A stretch of 30,964 nucleotides of DNA from DATHGT01 sp035317605. GTDB lineage: Bacteria > Methylomirabilota > Methylomirabilia > Rokubacteriales > CSP1-6. Where the stretch lies: assembly GCA_035317605.1 (NCBI GenBank), contig DATHGT010000054.1, positions 1 to 30,964 on the forward strand. The letters run 5' to 3'. The translations under genes and the position numbers were made by a program. Below are positions 10,434 to 20,205 of the stretch, in pieces (position 1 is the first letter of the stretch; each line of letters begins with the position of its first letter). Below the pieces are notes generated by a model that did no database searches, had not been told where the DNA came from, and worked only from the letters and a program-made list of their open reading frames with translations.

Positions 10434-12116
10434 CTAGCTCGCGGGCGGCAGCGCCCAAGTGGGATCGAGATCGGGGAAGAGAAAGTCCTCGCGCTCGAGG
10501 CGGCGCAGGGTCTCCGCGGCCTCGATGCTGAGCGGCTCGCCACCGGCCAGCGTGCGCGCCATCTCGGACAGCCGCTTGAAGCCCGCGTAGTGCTCGGCCA
10601 CCCGGCGCTCGGCATAGTCTCGGGCCGACCACGTGGTGATGAGGAACTGCCAGTCCGAGGCCTCGAGCAGGAGCAGCTCCCGCGTGGCCTGGGCGAGGAC
10701 GCGCCGGGCGTCGTCGCCGTCGACCGTGCGGAGCGCTTCCACCCATTCGGCTTCGGCGGCGTAGACCCGATCCCACGTCCATTCCGTGTCGGGGTTGAGC
10801 CAGACCCGGTGATCGCCGCCCTCGCCCCACGAGCCTTCGGGCAGCGCGACCGTCTCCGTGGGCGGCACGACCTCCAGCGCTTCGCCGAGCGTCGTGGGGG
10901 TGATGCCGGCCGCGGCCAGTCCGCGGGTGACGTGCTCGAGGAACATCGGGCCCTCGAACCACCAGTGTCCGAACAGCTCGGAGTCGTACGGCGAGCACAC
11001 CAGCGCGGGGCCGTTCTTGGCGGCGGCGACCAGCGTGTCGCGCAGCACCTCGACGAAGTGACGCGCGTGCGTGCGCGCCTGGGCGGCCGCCGCGGCGGGA
11101 TCGTACGGCTGTTTGCCGCCGAGATCGCCGGACGCGTCGGTGATGCGCCAGAAGCGCAAGCCGCCCGGGAAGTGCTTCTTGTGGAACTCGAGATAGCTGA
11201 CGTCCCCCGGATAACCGTGGGCGCGGCTCCACACCTGCACCGTGCTCTTCGGGTCGCGGAAGAAGGCCGTGGCGCTGCCGACACCGCCCCTCGACGCGAC
11301 CCGATAGGGGACGTACGGCGTGCGCGCGTTGGCGAGCGGAAGCTCGGCCGGCGGATGGTCGGCCTGGCCGTGCGCGGGGAGGTACTCGCGATAGAACGAG
11401 ATCGGCTGCGCGGCCGAGATCAGGTGCGCGTCGGCGACGAAGTACTCGAGCCCGTGAACGGCCAGCATCTCTTCGATGCCCGGGCGCAGGCGCCGCTCGC
11501 TGCGCTCGCGGCCGGTGGGCGCCGTCCATTCGTAGCGCGGCCGATACGCGCACTCCGGCAGCCAGATGCCGCGCGGCGCCCGCCCGAAGTGGCGGCGATG
11601 GGTTTCGACGGCGACGCGAAGCTGGAGGTGGATGGACTCGTCGCGCGAGAGCAACGGCAGGTACCCGTGAGTGGCCCCGCACGTGATCATCTCGACGTGG
11701 TGCTCGCGCTGCAGCTCGCCGAAGGTGCCCGGGATGTCGCCGCCGATGCGACGGTGCAGCTCCCACATCCGCTCGTAGAATTCTTCCCAGAAGTGGGTCA
11801 GGCCGACGAGATCGTTCCGCCCCTCCTTGGTGAATTGCTCGCGGCCCTCGACGCACGCCCGCCGCACGTTCTCGTAGTAGAAGGACAGTTCTTTCTGAAA
11901 CTCGGCCGAGGCGAGCTGCTCGGTGAGGACCGGCGAGAGATTGATGGTCCACTTCGGCGAGATGCCGTCGCCCACCAGCCGGTGAATGGTCTCGAGCAGC
12001 GGCAGGTAGCACTCGAAGGCCGCCTCGCAGAGCCAGTCGCTGCCGTGCGGCCAGCGGCCGTGATTGACCACCATCGGAAGATGAGTGTGAAGGACGAGTG
12101 AGAATGGATAGCCCAT
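10434..12116 (-). CDS. GH57 1,4-alpha-glucan branching enzyme
   Basis: Forms alpha-1,6 branches in alpha-glucan. The 560-residue protein begins MGYPFSLVLHTHLPMV, with the first GH57 motif HTHLP at 10-14. The nucleophile Glu188 sits in GIWLPECAYRPRYEW, and Asp378 in SPYDSELFGHWWFEGP is the catalytic acid. The DxELFGHWWxEG signature is typical of the GH57 branching-enzyme group. I chose the ATG at 12116 because homology starts there and AAAGGT lies upstream; the frame stays open another 89 codons upstream but looks non-coding. It appears to be the first gene of the operon, divergent from treZ. It is not homologous to GH13 GlgB and replaces it in function. Confidence 0.9.
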   Translation of the reverse strand: MGYPFSLVLHTHLPMVVNHGRWPHGSDWLCEAAFECYLPLLETIHRLVGDGISPKWTINLSPVLTEQLASAEFQKELSFYYENVRRACVEGREQFTKEGRNDLVGLTHFWEEFYERMWELHRRIGGDIPGTFGELQREHHVEMITCGATHGYLPLLSRDESIHLQLRVAVETHRRHFGRAPRGIWLPECAYRPRYEWTAPTGRERSERRLRPGIEEMLAVHGLEYFVADAHLISAAQPISFYREYLPAHGQADHPPAELPLANARTPYVPYRVASRGGVGSATAFFRDPKSTVQVWSRAHGYPGDVSYLEFHKKHFPGGLRFWRITDASGDLGGKQPYDPAAAAAQARTHARHFVEVLRDTLVAAAKNGPALVCSPYDSELFGHWWFEGPMFLEHVTRGLAAAGITPTTLGEALEVVPPTETVALPEGSWGEGGDHRVWLNPDTEWTWDRVYAAEAEWVEALRTVDGDDARRVLAQATRELLLLEASDWQFLITTWSARDYAERRVAEHYAGFKRLSEMARTLAGGEPLSIEAAETLRRLEREDFLFPDLDPTWALPPAS

Positions 12117-12216
12117 CAACGCGTACCTTTCAGCAAGATCAGGGCCAGGTATGGCCTGCTCGCCCGTGCTCAGTTCGCCTCCGGACGGCGGCCCGGACTG
12201 GAGATCATTGGACCGT
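12117..12216. promoter_or_regulatory. Divergent intergenic region between the glucan operon and treZ
   Basis: These 100 bases separate the starts of two head-to-head units and must hold at least the promoter of the minus-strand operon. No convincing -35/-10 pair stands out by eye in either direction. A short imperfect dyad (CAGG, five bases, CCTG) lies at about 12150-12162. If treZ starts at its earlier ATG (12151), the region shrinks to 34 bases. Confidence 0.35.
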
Positions 12217-14001
12217 ATGAACGCGCCTGGCGCAAGCGTTCGTCCCGACGCGGTGAGCTTCGGGGTGTGGGCGCCGCGATGCCGATCGCTGGACCTCGTC
12301 ATCGATGGATCCCCCGCCCGCGCGATGCGCGAGGACGGCGACGGTTTCTTCACGACCGTGGTCGAGCATCTGGCCGCCGGCACGCGCTACCAGTATCGGC
12401 TCGACGGCGAGCGCTATCGACCGGACCCGGCGTCGCGCTGGCAGCCCGGCGGCGTGCACGGCCCGTCCGCCGTCGTGGACCCCGCGGCCTTCGAGTGGAC
12501 CGATCAGGCGTTCCCCGGTCACGCGCTCGCCGATCTCGTGTTCTACGAGGTGCACGTGGGCACGTTCACGACCGCGGGGACGTTCGAGGCCGTGATCCCG
12601 CACCTCGATCGGCTGGTCGACCTCGGGATCACGGCCATCGAGCTGATGCCGATCGCCGAGTTCCCCGGCTCGCGCAACTGGGGCTACGACGGCGTGCACC
12701 TCTACGCGCCACAGTCGACCTACGGCGGGCCGCGCGGGTTGCGGCGCCTGGTCGACGCCGCGCACGCTCGCGGATTGAGCGTGGTGCTCGACGTCGTCTA
12801 CAACCACCTCGGGCCCGAGGGCAACTATCTCGCGGAGTACAGCCCGTACTTCACCGAGCGATACAAGACCCCGTGGGGCTCGGCCGTGAACTTCGACGGC
12901 GCCGACGCGGCCGGGGTGCGCCGGCACTACGTCGAGAACGCGCGGTACTGGGCCCGCGAGTTCCACGTCGACGGGTTTCGGCTGGACGCCATCCACGCCA
13001 TCCACGACGCGAGTCCCGTGCACATCCTGACCGAGATCGCCGAGGCGGCGCACGAAGAAGGCCGGAAGCTCGGGCGGCCGGTCTACGTCATGGCCGAATC
13101 CCACGACAACGATCGAAACCTCGTGCGGCCGCCCACCGAGGGCGGTATCGGCCTCGACGCGGTGTGGTCGGACGACTTCCACCACGCCCTGCACGTGCGG
13201 CTCACCCGCGAGTCGATGGGGTACTACGCGGACTACGGCACACCCACTCAGCTGGCCCGCGCGATCGAGGAAAGCTTCGCGTTCCAGGGCGAGTGGTCCG
13301 AGTACTTCGGCCGCGAGCGCGGGACGCCGAGCGCCGATCTGCCGGGCGAGCGCTTCGTGATCTGCGTGCAGAACCACGATCAGGTGGGCAACCGGGCGCT
13401 CGCCGATCGCCTGACCACCATGCTGCCGTTCGAAGCGGTCAAGCTGGCGGCCGCGCTGATGTTCGTGGCCCCCGCGCTTCCCCTGCTCTTCATGGGCGAG
13501 GAATACGGAGAGACGGCCCCGTTCCAGTACTTCACCTCGTTCATCGACCGCGGGCTGACCGAGGCGGTGCGTCGGGGCCGGGCCGCGGAGTTCGCGCGCT
13601 TCGCGTGGGCGCGCCCGATCCCCGACCCCGACGCGCCGGGCACGTTCGTGGCCTCGCGGCTGAACCACGCGCTGGCCCAGGCGCCGCGCCACCGCGAGCT
13701 GCGCCAGTACTATCGCGATTGGCTGTCGCTGCGCCGCTCGCATCCCGCCCTGGGAGCGAGGGGCAAAGCGCTCACGCGCGCGACCCTCGACGCGGCCGGC
13801 GAGGTGTTGACGGTCACGCGCTCGGCGCCCGGCGGCGAGCGCGTCGTGCTGGTGGCGAACCTCACGGCGGAGCCGCGGCCGCTCGCCGTCGCGCGCCCTC
13901 ACCACCACCTGATCGACAGCGCCGATCCACGCTTCGGCGGCCCCGGCACGGAGTCGCCGCTCGCGCCCTACCAGGTGTTGCTCGACGAGGCGACGGGATG
14001 A
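12217..14001 (+). CDS. treZ: Malto-oligosyltrehalose trehalohydrolase (TreZ)
   Basis: GH13 enzyme that releases trehalose from malto-oligosyltrehalose. With the start at 12217 the protein is 594 residues, normal for TreZ. An N-terminal CBM48-like domain (VSFGVWAPRCRSLDLVID) is followed by the catalytic barrel: WGYDGVHLYAPQSTYGGP, VVLDVVYNHLGPEGNY, the nucleophile Asp257 in VDGFRLDAIHAI, Glu294 in VYVMAESHDND, and Asp388 in VQNHDQVGNRAL. An in-frame ATG at 12151 would add 22 residues that look unlike the family, so I prefer 12217, although its nearest GGAG is rather far (13 bases). The usual partner TreY is not in the window. The next gene follows after 12 bases. TreZ would give a second, glucan-degrading route to trehalose beside the TreT-like route of the opposite strand. 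Confidence 0.92.
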   Translation: MNAPGASVRPDAVSFGVWAPRCRSLDLVIDGSPARAMREDGDGFFTTVVEHLAAGTRYQYRLDGERYRPDPASRWQPGGVHGPSAVVDPAAFEWTDQAFPGHALADLVFYEVHVGTFTTAGTFEAVIPHLDRLVDLGITAIELMPIAEFPGSRNWGYDGVHLYAPQSTYGGPRGLRRLVDAAHARGLSVVLDVVYNHLGPEGNYLAEYSPYFTERYKTPWGSAVNFDGADAAGVRRHYVENARYWAREFHVDGFRLDAIHAIHDASPVHILTEIAEAAHEEGRKLGRPVYVMAESHDNDRNLVRPPTEGGIGLDAVWSDDFHHALHVRLTRESMGYYADYGTPTQLARAIEESFAFQGEWSEYFGRERGTPSADLPGERFVICVQNHDQVGNRALADRLTTMLPFEAVKLAAALMFVAPALPLLFMGEEYGETAPFQYFTSFIDRGLTEAVRRGRAAEFARFAWARPIPDPDAPGTFVASRLNHALAQAPRHRELRQYYRDWLSLRRSHPALGARGKALTRATLDAAGEVLTVTRSAPGGERVVLVANLTAEPRPLAVARPHHHLIDSADPRFGGPGTESPLAPYQVLLDEATG

Positions 14002-14013
14002 TAGCGTCGCCTC

Positions 14014-14981
14014 GTGACTCCGGCCTCGCACCCCCCTGATCCGATCGACGCGATCCTCGCCCTCGACCTCGGAGGGCGCGGCATCGGATCGTTCTTCCAG
14101 CCCGGAGCGGCCGTCGCCGCCGCCCATGCGCTGACCGGCGCCGAGCGCGTGATCATCGTCACCGGGTTCAACGTGCCGCCCGGTCTGCCCGAGACCGACG
14201 GGCCGCCGGGCGCGGCCGTGCTGGGGCGCGCGCTGCGATTGCTCGGCGCGGACGTCCGCTACGTGACCGATCGCGCTCCCGCCGATCCGCTGGCCGCCGC
14301 CCTCAACGCCCTGGACGAGCCGGCCGAGGTCGATGTGTATCCGGATCTGCCCGGAGCGGCCCGTCTGATCCTCGAGCGTGAGACCCCCACGCATCTGATC
14401 TCGATCGAGCGTCCCGGCCGCTGCCGCTCCGGCGATTATCTGAGCGCGCGCGGCGAATCGATCGCCAAGTGGAACCTGCCGCTCGACGACCTGTTCCTGG
14501 CCGCCCGCGCGCTCAGGTCGGGCCGCGCCGGCGGTACCAAGACATCTCGTCCATCGCGGAAGGCCCGGGGCGAAGCCGGGCTCGCCGCGCCCGTGACCGT
14601 GGGGATCGGCGACGGCGGCAACGAGATCGGCATGGGCTCGGCTCGCGCCCAGCTCGCCCGCGGGGGCGCGTTGATGGCGCGCATCGCGTCGGTCGTCGAG
14701 GTGGACCACCTCGTGGTGGCCGGCACCTCGAACTGGGGGGCGTACGGTGTCGTCGCCGCGCTGGAGCGCTTGCACGGCCGGCTCCTGCTCCACACCGGCG
14801 CCATCGAGCGCCAGCTCATCGGGCGCTGCGTGGACGCGGGCGCCGTCGACGGCATCACCCGGAAGCGCGAGCCCACCGTCGACGGCCTCAGCGCCGAGAT
14901 CCACGCCGGCATCGTGGAGCTGCTCCACGCTGCCGCCCGCACTCCGGGGGATTCGCAGCGCTCCCGCGGTATGATCAGGCG

Positions 14982-14985
<4 letters not shown>
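14014..14985 (+). CDS. DUF4392 protein, D-glutamate cyclase-like
   Basis: A 323-residue soluble protein with the marks of DUF4392, the domain also found in mitochondrial D-glutamate cyclase, which turns D-glutamate into 5-oxoproline. Visible motifs are VTGFNVPPGLPETDGPPGA (about 50-68), SIERPGRCRSGDYLSARG, the highly conserved GIGDGGNEIGMG (about 203-214) and VAGTSNWGAYG. The start is GTG at 14014; the ATG at 13998 is out of frame. A basic, low-complexity insert (about residues 169-190, within GGTKTSRPSRKARGEAGLA) lies just before the GIGDGGNEIGMG motif and looks foreign to the family. The gene follows treZ by 12 bases and overlaps the aminotransferase by ATGA, so it is probably co-transcribed with both. 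Family assignment is good; the substrate in this bacterium is inference. Confidence 0.82.
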
Positions 14986-16300
<1,315 letters not shown>

Positions 16301-16304
<4 letters not shown>

Positions 16305-16711
16305 GGCGCGCGGCGCCGCTCGTCCTGGTGCTCCTCCTGCTGGCGGGCTGCACGTACTATCCGACGGTCGCCGACACCGGCAGTCCCCGCATGGAACCCA
16401 AGAACGGCCGCTTGGTCCGCACCGCCGGTGGCGCGGTCTGCTACTTCGAGCTGGAGAGCACGGGCAAGTTCGGTGACCTGCTGGTGTCGGCGGAGAGCAC
16501 CGCCGCCCGGCGCGTGGCCATCGTGTCCGCCGACGGCGCCGTCGTGACCAACATCACGGTCCCCGGCGAGAGCCGCCTCGGCTTCCGTCCCGACGGCTTC
16601 AAGATCACGCTGTCCGAGATCACCCAGCCGCTCACCCCCGGCGACGGGGTGATCGTCACGCTGGTCTTCGCCAAGTCCGGCCGCATCGGAGTCGTCAGCC
16701 GCGTCGAGTAG
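16301..16711 (+). CDS. Lipoprotein with PCu(A)C-like fold lacking the copper ligands
   Basis: A 136-residue protein with a lipoprotein signal (MRRAAPLVLVLLLLAGC, lipobox LAGC, lipidated Cys17). The mature part follows the PCu(A)C periplasmic copper-chaperone pattern: CYFELESTGKFGDLLVSAES, then a beta-strand block, then SRLGFRPDGFKITLSEITQPLTPGDGVIVTLVFAKSGRIGV, where the family has a GGxHxM segment before the 'pL..Gd.v.vtL.F' strand. The His/Met ligands are replaced (GFKITL), and no HM pair is seen upstream. It therefore probably does not bind copper in the usual way. The start ATG overlaps the aminotransferase stop by 4 bases. Assignment to the fold is by pattern and is moderately sure; the function is unknown. 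Confidence 0.7.
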
Positions 16712-16721
16712 TGCCCCGCGC

Positions 16722-16750
16722 GTGACACCCACGCGCCCCTCTGCTATCCT
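16722..16750 (+). promoter_or_regulatory. Sigma70-type promoter of tRNA-Phe
   Basis: GTGACA (16722-16727) and TATCCT (16745-16750) are separated by 17 bases. They match the -35 and -10 consensus at 5/6 and 4/6 positions. The expected start of transcription, near 16757, is about seven bases before the tRNA, as is normal for a monocistronic tRNA gene. Confidence 0.6.
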
Positions 16751-16763
16751 CGACGTCCTGCGT

Positions 16764-16839
<76 letters not shown>

Positions 16840-16881
16840 TTTTTTCGCCCGGCGATACCTTCCGCGCAGCGCGCGCGCACA

Positions 16882-18430
16882 CTACTTGGTGCACTTGAAC
16901 TCGGCGGTGTCGGAGGATTTCATCACCTTGTCGCTGTAGACCATGGCGAGCGCGGAGCTGGGAGGGTCGCCCTGAAACGACTCGATGACGTACCAGCTCC
17001 TCCAGTCCGTTCGGGTGGGTTGATTCGCTTGCACATCCGGTCGCCCGACTTGCTCCAGGTCGAGCACAGGATCGCCCCCTCGGTCCTCTTTCCCGCGCTC
17101 GGAGAGATCCGCGTTCCCACCGAGACAAACGCGTCACCGCTGCCGTTGGCCGTACCTGAGACCAAGACTCGATATTTGTTCGACCCGAGATTGGTGCAAG
17201 ACGCGGCGGTGATCTTCGCTCCGAACGGAGGGGCCGTCGGCGGACGCGGATCGGACGGCGGGCGTGGATCGGACGGCGGCCTCGACGGCTGCCCCTCTCG
17301 CGCAGCCTTCTCGGCTGCTGCGCGGCGCGCGGCTTCTTCACGACGTCGATCCGCCTCGGCTCGCTCGGCCGCGGCCCGGCGTTCGGCCTCCGCGGCCTCA
17401 CGGCGGCGATCCGCGTCGGCCCGGTTGGCGGCGGCCTTGTCCGCGGCGGCCTTGTCCGCGGCGGCCTTCTCGGCGGCGGCCTTCTCGGCGGCGGCCCGGC
17501 GTGCGGTCTCCGCGGCTTCGCGACGTCGATCGGCCTCGGCCTTGTCGGCGGCGGCCCTCTCCGCGGCGGCTCGGTCGGCCGCGAACTTCGCCGCGGCACT
17601 CTCGAGCTCGGTCTTCTTCTGCGCCAGCTCCACCCGCTCGGCCTCGGCGCGCCGCCTCGCCGCGTCTTCCTCGGCGGCACGGCGCTGCCGCTCGATCGGC
17701 TGCTTCTCGCGTTGCGCCGTGAAGGAGGAGTACCCGCCGTAGCCGGCGAGGGCCAGGACCACCCGCGCGCCGCCCGCGGCCGCGAGCCACTTCGTGCGAG
17801 ACCGGCGCGCGGGCGACGGTTCCGGGCTCGGCCCGGCGCCGCCCTCCGATGGACGATCGACGCGTACTCCGTCGGCCGGGGGACGTCCGGACCGCTGGGG
17901 GTCAATAGGTTCTGACACTGACGGACCGGGACGTGACTGACTGGTCCCCCCCGCCGCGCCGGCGGCGAGATCGGGGACGAGAGGACGGAGCGCCCGGAGC
18001 AGCAGCTGAACGTCGGAGGCCCAGCGCGCGTGGGTCAGCTCGACCGCGTTGCGATACGCCAGGTCCTTGACGTCGTCGGGCAGCTGGTCGGGGCGCGGCA
18101 TCCTCGCGCCCGAATCAGCACGGGCACGACCGGGATGTCCCGCTTCAGCGCGGAGGCCGTCTCCAGACGAACGAAATCGGTCGGATCGTCGAGCCGTCGT
18201 CGGCCCGCTTCGTTCTTGGCGTCGCCCCAGTTCTGGCCGATGATGGCGAGCAGGACGCCGCAGGTCGCGACGGATTCGTCGATGGCCTTCCGGAAGTCGC
18301 GTCCCGGCGCGATGGCCGAGACGTCCATGAAGACCGAGTCTTCGCCGAACTGCTCCACGAGGTCGTCGAACCGACGACCCGCTTCGCCTTCCGAGTCGTC
18401 CCGCCGGTAGCTGATGAAGATCGCCCGCAT
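16882..18430 (-). pseudogene. TIR-domain / transmembrane / coiled-coil protein, frame broken twice
   Basis: Three reading frames join into one protein. The first (start ATG 18430) is a TIR domain, MRAIFISYRRDDSEGEAGRR onward, with Glu90 in FVRLETASAL at the position of the NADase glutamate of enzymatic TIRs. The frame is lost near 18102-18115 and resumes at MPRPDQLPDDVKDLAYRN. The second frame carries a membrane helix (WLAAAGGARVVLALAGYGGY), a long Ala/Lys/Glu/Arg coiled coil and a PPSDPRPPSDPRPP linker. It is lost near 17020-17045 and resumes at ANQPTRTDWRSWYVIESF, ending EFKCTK. In both places one lost G would restore the frame (GGGG read as GGG, GG read as G). So it is either a decaying gene or, equally likely, an intact gene with two homopolymer errors. 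Cleavage of NAD and a signalling or defence role are inference. Confidence 0.75.
17428..17496 (-). repeat. 15-bp tandem repeat encoding AAAxK units in the coiled coil
   Basis: Four head-to-tail copies of a 15-base unit (plus strand GCGGCGGCCTTGTCC or GCGGCGGCCTTCTCG) and a partial fifth copy lie inside the TIR gene. They encode Ala-Ala-Asp/Glu-Lys-Ala pentads of the coiled coil. Copy number at such a site can vary between strains. A shorter two-copy 15-base repeat encodes PPSDPRPPSDPR near 17243-17275. Confidence 0.75.
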
Positions 18431-18492
18431 CGCCAGCGTCCGATGGCGACCCTATCTCCGATCCGCCCTCGCGGTCAAGGCGGTGGCGCTAC

Positions 18493-20028
18493 TCAGCGGC
18501 CCCTGAGGCGCAGCTCCTCGTAGGGCGCCGACCACGCATAGCCGGTGATCAGGTTGATCGCGGGTTCGGCCACGCGCTGGCCGTAGCCGTTCATGGTGGC
18601 GGTTTCCCAGATCGGGGCGAACATCGCCCGCTCGTACATCATCTGCTGGATGCGGTGCAGCGTGGCTTCCCGCCGCTTGCGGTCACGGTCGAGGGCCTGC
18701 TCCTGGATCAGCCCTTCGATGTCGGGATAGCTGCCGTAGGCGTAGGGGCCAGTGGCCGCCACGAAGGCCTCGAGCCGGGTGGCCGCGTTGCCGAAGGCCC
18801 CGCTGGCCGCGTAGGCCATCGGGCGGAGCTTCTTGTCGCGGAGCTGGCTGAAGAACGCGGCGCGCTCGAGGCTGCGCACGGTGCTCCGGATGCCGATGGC
18901 CGCGAAGTACGTCGCGACGGGCTCGAGGCTCTCGGCGAACGAGGTGTCGGTCGAGATCAGGCCGGCGTCGAAGCCGTTCGGGTAGCCGGCCTCGGCGAGG
19001 AGCTGCTTGGCCCGGCGGGGGTCGTAGGCGTAGAGCGGCGCGCGCCACGCGAAGTCGAAATCTTGAGGAATGATGCTGGCCGTGATCCGGGAATACCCGA
19101 GCGTGAGCGACTCGTTGATGGCCTGACGGTCGATCGCGTGGTTGGCCGCCAGCCGCACGCGGCGATCGGCCCAGGGCGACTTGGGATCCCACTGCTCGGT
19201 GAACACCACCCAGAACGTGGCGTTGAACAGCGATGGCTTCAGCGTGAGCCCTGGGGTGCGCCGGAGCTCCTCGGCCACGGGGCCGCGCAGCGTGTACGCG
19301 AGGTCCACCTCGCCGCGCTTGAGCATGGCGAACCGCGTGGTCTCGTCGGGGACCACCTTCATCACCAGGCGCTTGACGCTCGGCGGCTTGCGCCAGTACT
19401 GCTCGTTGGCCTCGAGGACCAGCTCCACGCCGGGATTGAACGACGCGAACCGGTAGGGGCCGGCGCCGATCGGATGCTTCTTGAAGCCCTCGTCGCCGAC
19501 CTTCTCGACGTACTTCTTGGGAACGATCCAGGCGGCCCCCGTGGCCGGCGTGGCGTAGAAGACCATGAAATCCGGCCACGGCTCCTTGAGGGAAAAGCGC
19601 ACACGCAGCGGATCGACGACCTGCACCTGGCGCACGCGGTCCTTGAGGAGCTTGGCCGACACGCCGCGATACCGCTCGAACGAGAACTTCACGTCATCGG
19701 CGGTGACGGGATCGCCGTTGTGGAAGCGCACGCCCGGGCGCAGGACGAACTCATAGGTCAGCCCGTCGGCGGACGCGGTCCAGCTCTCGGCCAGGCTCGG
19801 CGCCATGGGCTGGCCGGGCATCGGTTTGACGAGCGCGTCGTGGACGGCGAAGAGCACGAAGAACGGGGTGAGGATGCCGGTCGTCTCCGCCGGATCGAAC
19901 CACGTCGGGGCCAGCGCGAACTGCACGGCCCACGTGAGCTGTCCCTCCGGCGCGGCCGCCGCCGGGCCGCAGGTCACGAGCAGCGCGACGATCACGATCA
20001 GTGTCGCGCGAACGATTGGGTCCTTCAT
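18493..20028 (-). CDS. ABC transporter substrate-binding protein, family 5 (peptide/opine type)
   Basis: Periplasmic solute receptor of 511 residues. A signal peptide (MKDPIVRATLIVIVALLVTCGPAAAA) is followed by the family pattern: LAESWTASADGLTYEFVLRPGVRFHNGDPVTADDVKFSFER, then HPIGAGPYRF, LKRGEVDLAYTL, RRVRLAANHAIDRQAIN and YDPRRAKQLLAEAGYPNGF. The C-terminal RIQQMMYERAMFAPIWE is typical. A strong Shine-Dalgarno, GGGAGGT, lies 5 bases before ATG 20028. No permease or ATPase gene adjoins it, so it is an orphan receptor that must work with a transporter coded elsewhere. The ligand (di/oligopeptide, nickel, opine or other) cannot be told. No gene lies in the 177 bases between it and the FTR1 gene upstream. 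Confidence 0.93.
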   Translation of the reverse strand: MKDPIVRATLIVIVALLVTCGPAAAAPEGQLTWAVQFALAPTWFDPAETTGILTPFFVLFAVHDALVKPMPGQPMAPSLAESWTASADGLTYEFVLRPGVRFHNGDPVTADDVKFSFERYRGVSAKLLKDRVRQVQVVDPLRVRFSLKEPWPDFMVFYATPATGAAWIVPKKYVEKVGDEGFKKHPIGAGPYRFASFNPGVELVLEANEQYWRKPPSVKRLVMKVVPDETTRFAMLKRGEVDLAYTLRGPVAEELRRTPGLTLKPSLFNATFWVVFTEQWDPKSPWADRRVRLAANHAIDRQAINESLTLGYSRITASIIPQDFDFAWRAPLYAYDPRRAKQLLAEAGYPNGFDAGLISTDTSFAESLEPVATYFAAIGIRSTVRSLERAAFFSQLRDKKLRPMAYAASGAFGNAATRLEAFVAATGPYAYGSYPDIEGLIQEQALDRDRKRREATLHRIQQMMYERAMFAPIWETATMNGYGQRVAEPAINLITGYAWSAPYEELRLRGR

Positions 20029-20205
20029 GGCGCACCTCCCGTCCTACCGGGACTTCGGGCTCGAGGATCTCGGGGAACAACCATAGCTCACCCGGCGTGA
20101 CGTGTCGCCGGTCTTCGGGGGCCGGGCGCGACGAACGGGGAGGCGACGGAGAAGGAGGCTCGACGGATCAGGCGGAGCGAATGAGCCGACGCGCGCGGCC
20201 GGCGC

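Noticed and set aside
12151..12216. Extended TreZ N-terminus from ATG 12151
   Set aside because: The 22 extra residues look unlike TreZ starts, and the shorter form has the normal family length; it is kept only as an alternative.
12205..14928. 907-codon open frame on the minus strand
   Set aside because: It spans treZ and the DUF4392 gene in antisense, and its composition is that of a shadow frame. The true genes carry clear motifs.
18451..18478. TTGACC ... GATAGG promoter for the TIR gene on the minus strand
   Set aside because: The -10 matches at only three positions, so it is too weak to list as a feature.
20029..20205. Possible small gene between the substrate-binding protein and FTR1
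   Set aside because: Frames here are extensions or shadows with no start signal and no recognisable product; I see nothing functional in these 177 bases.
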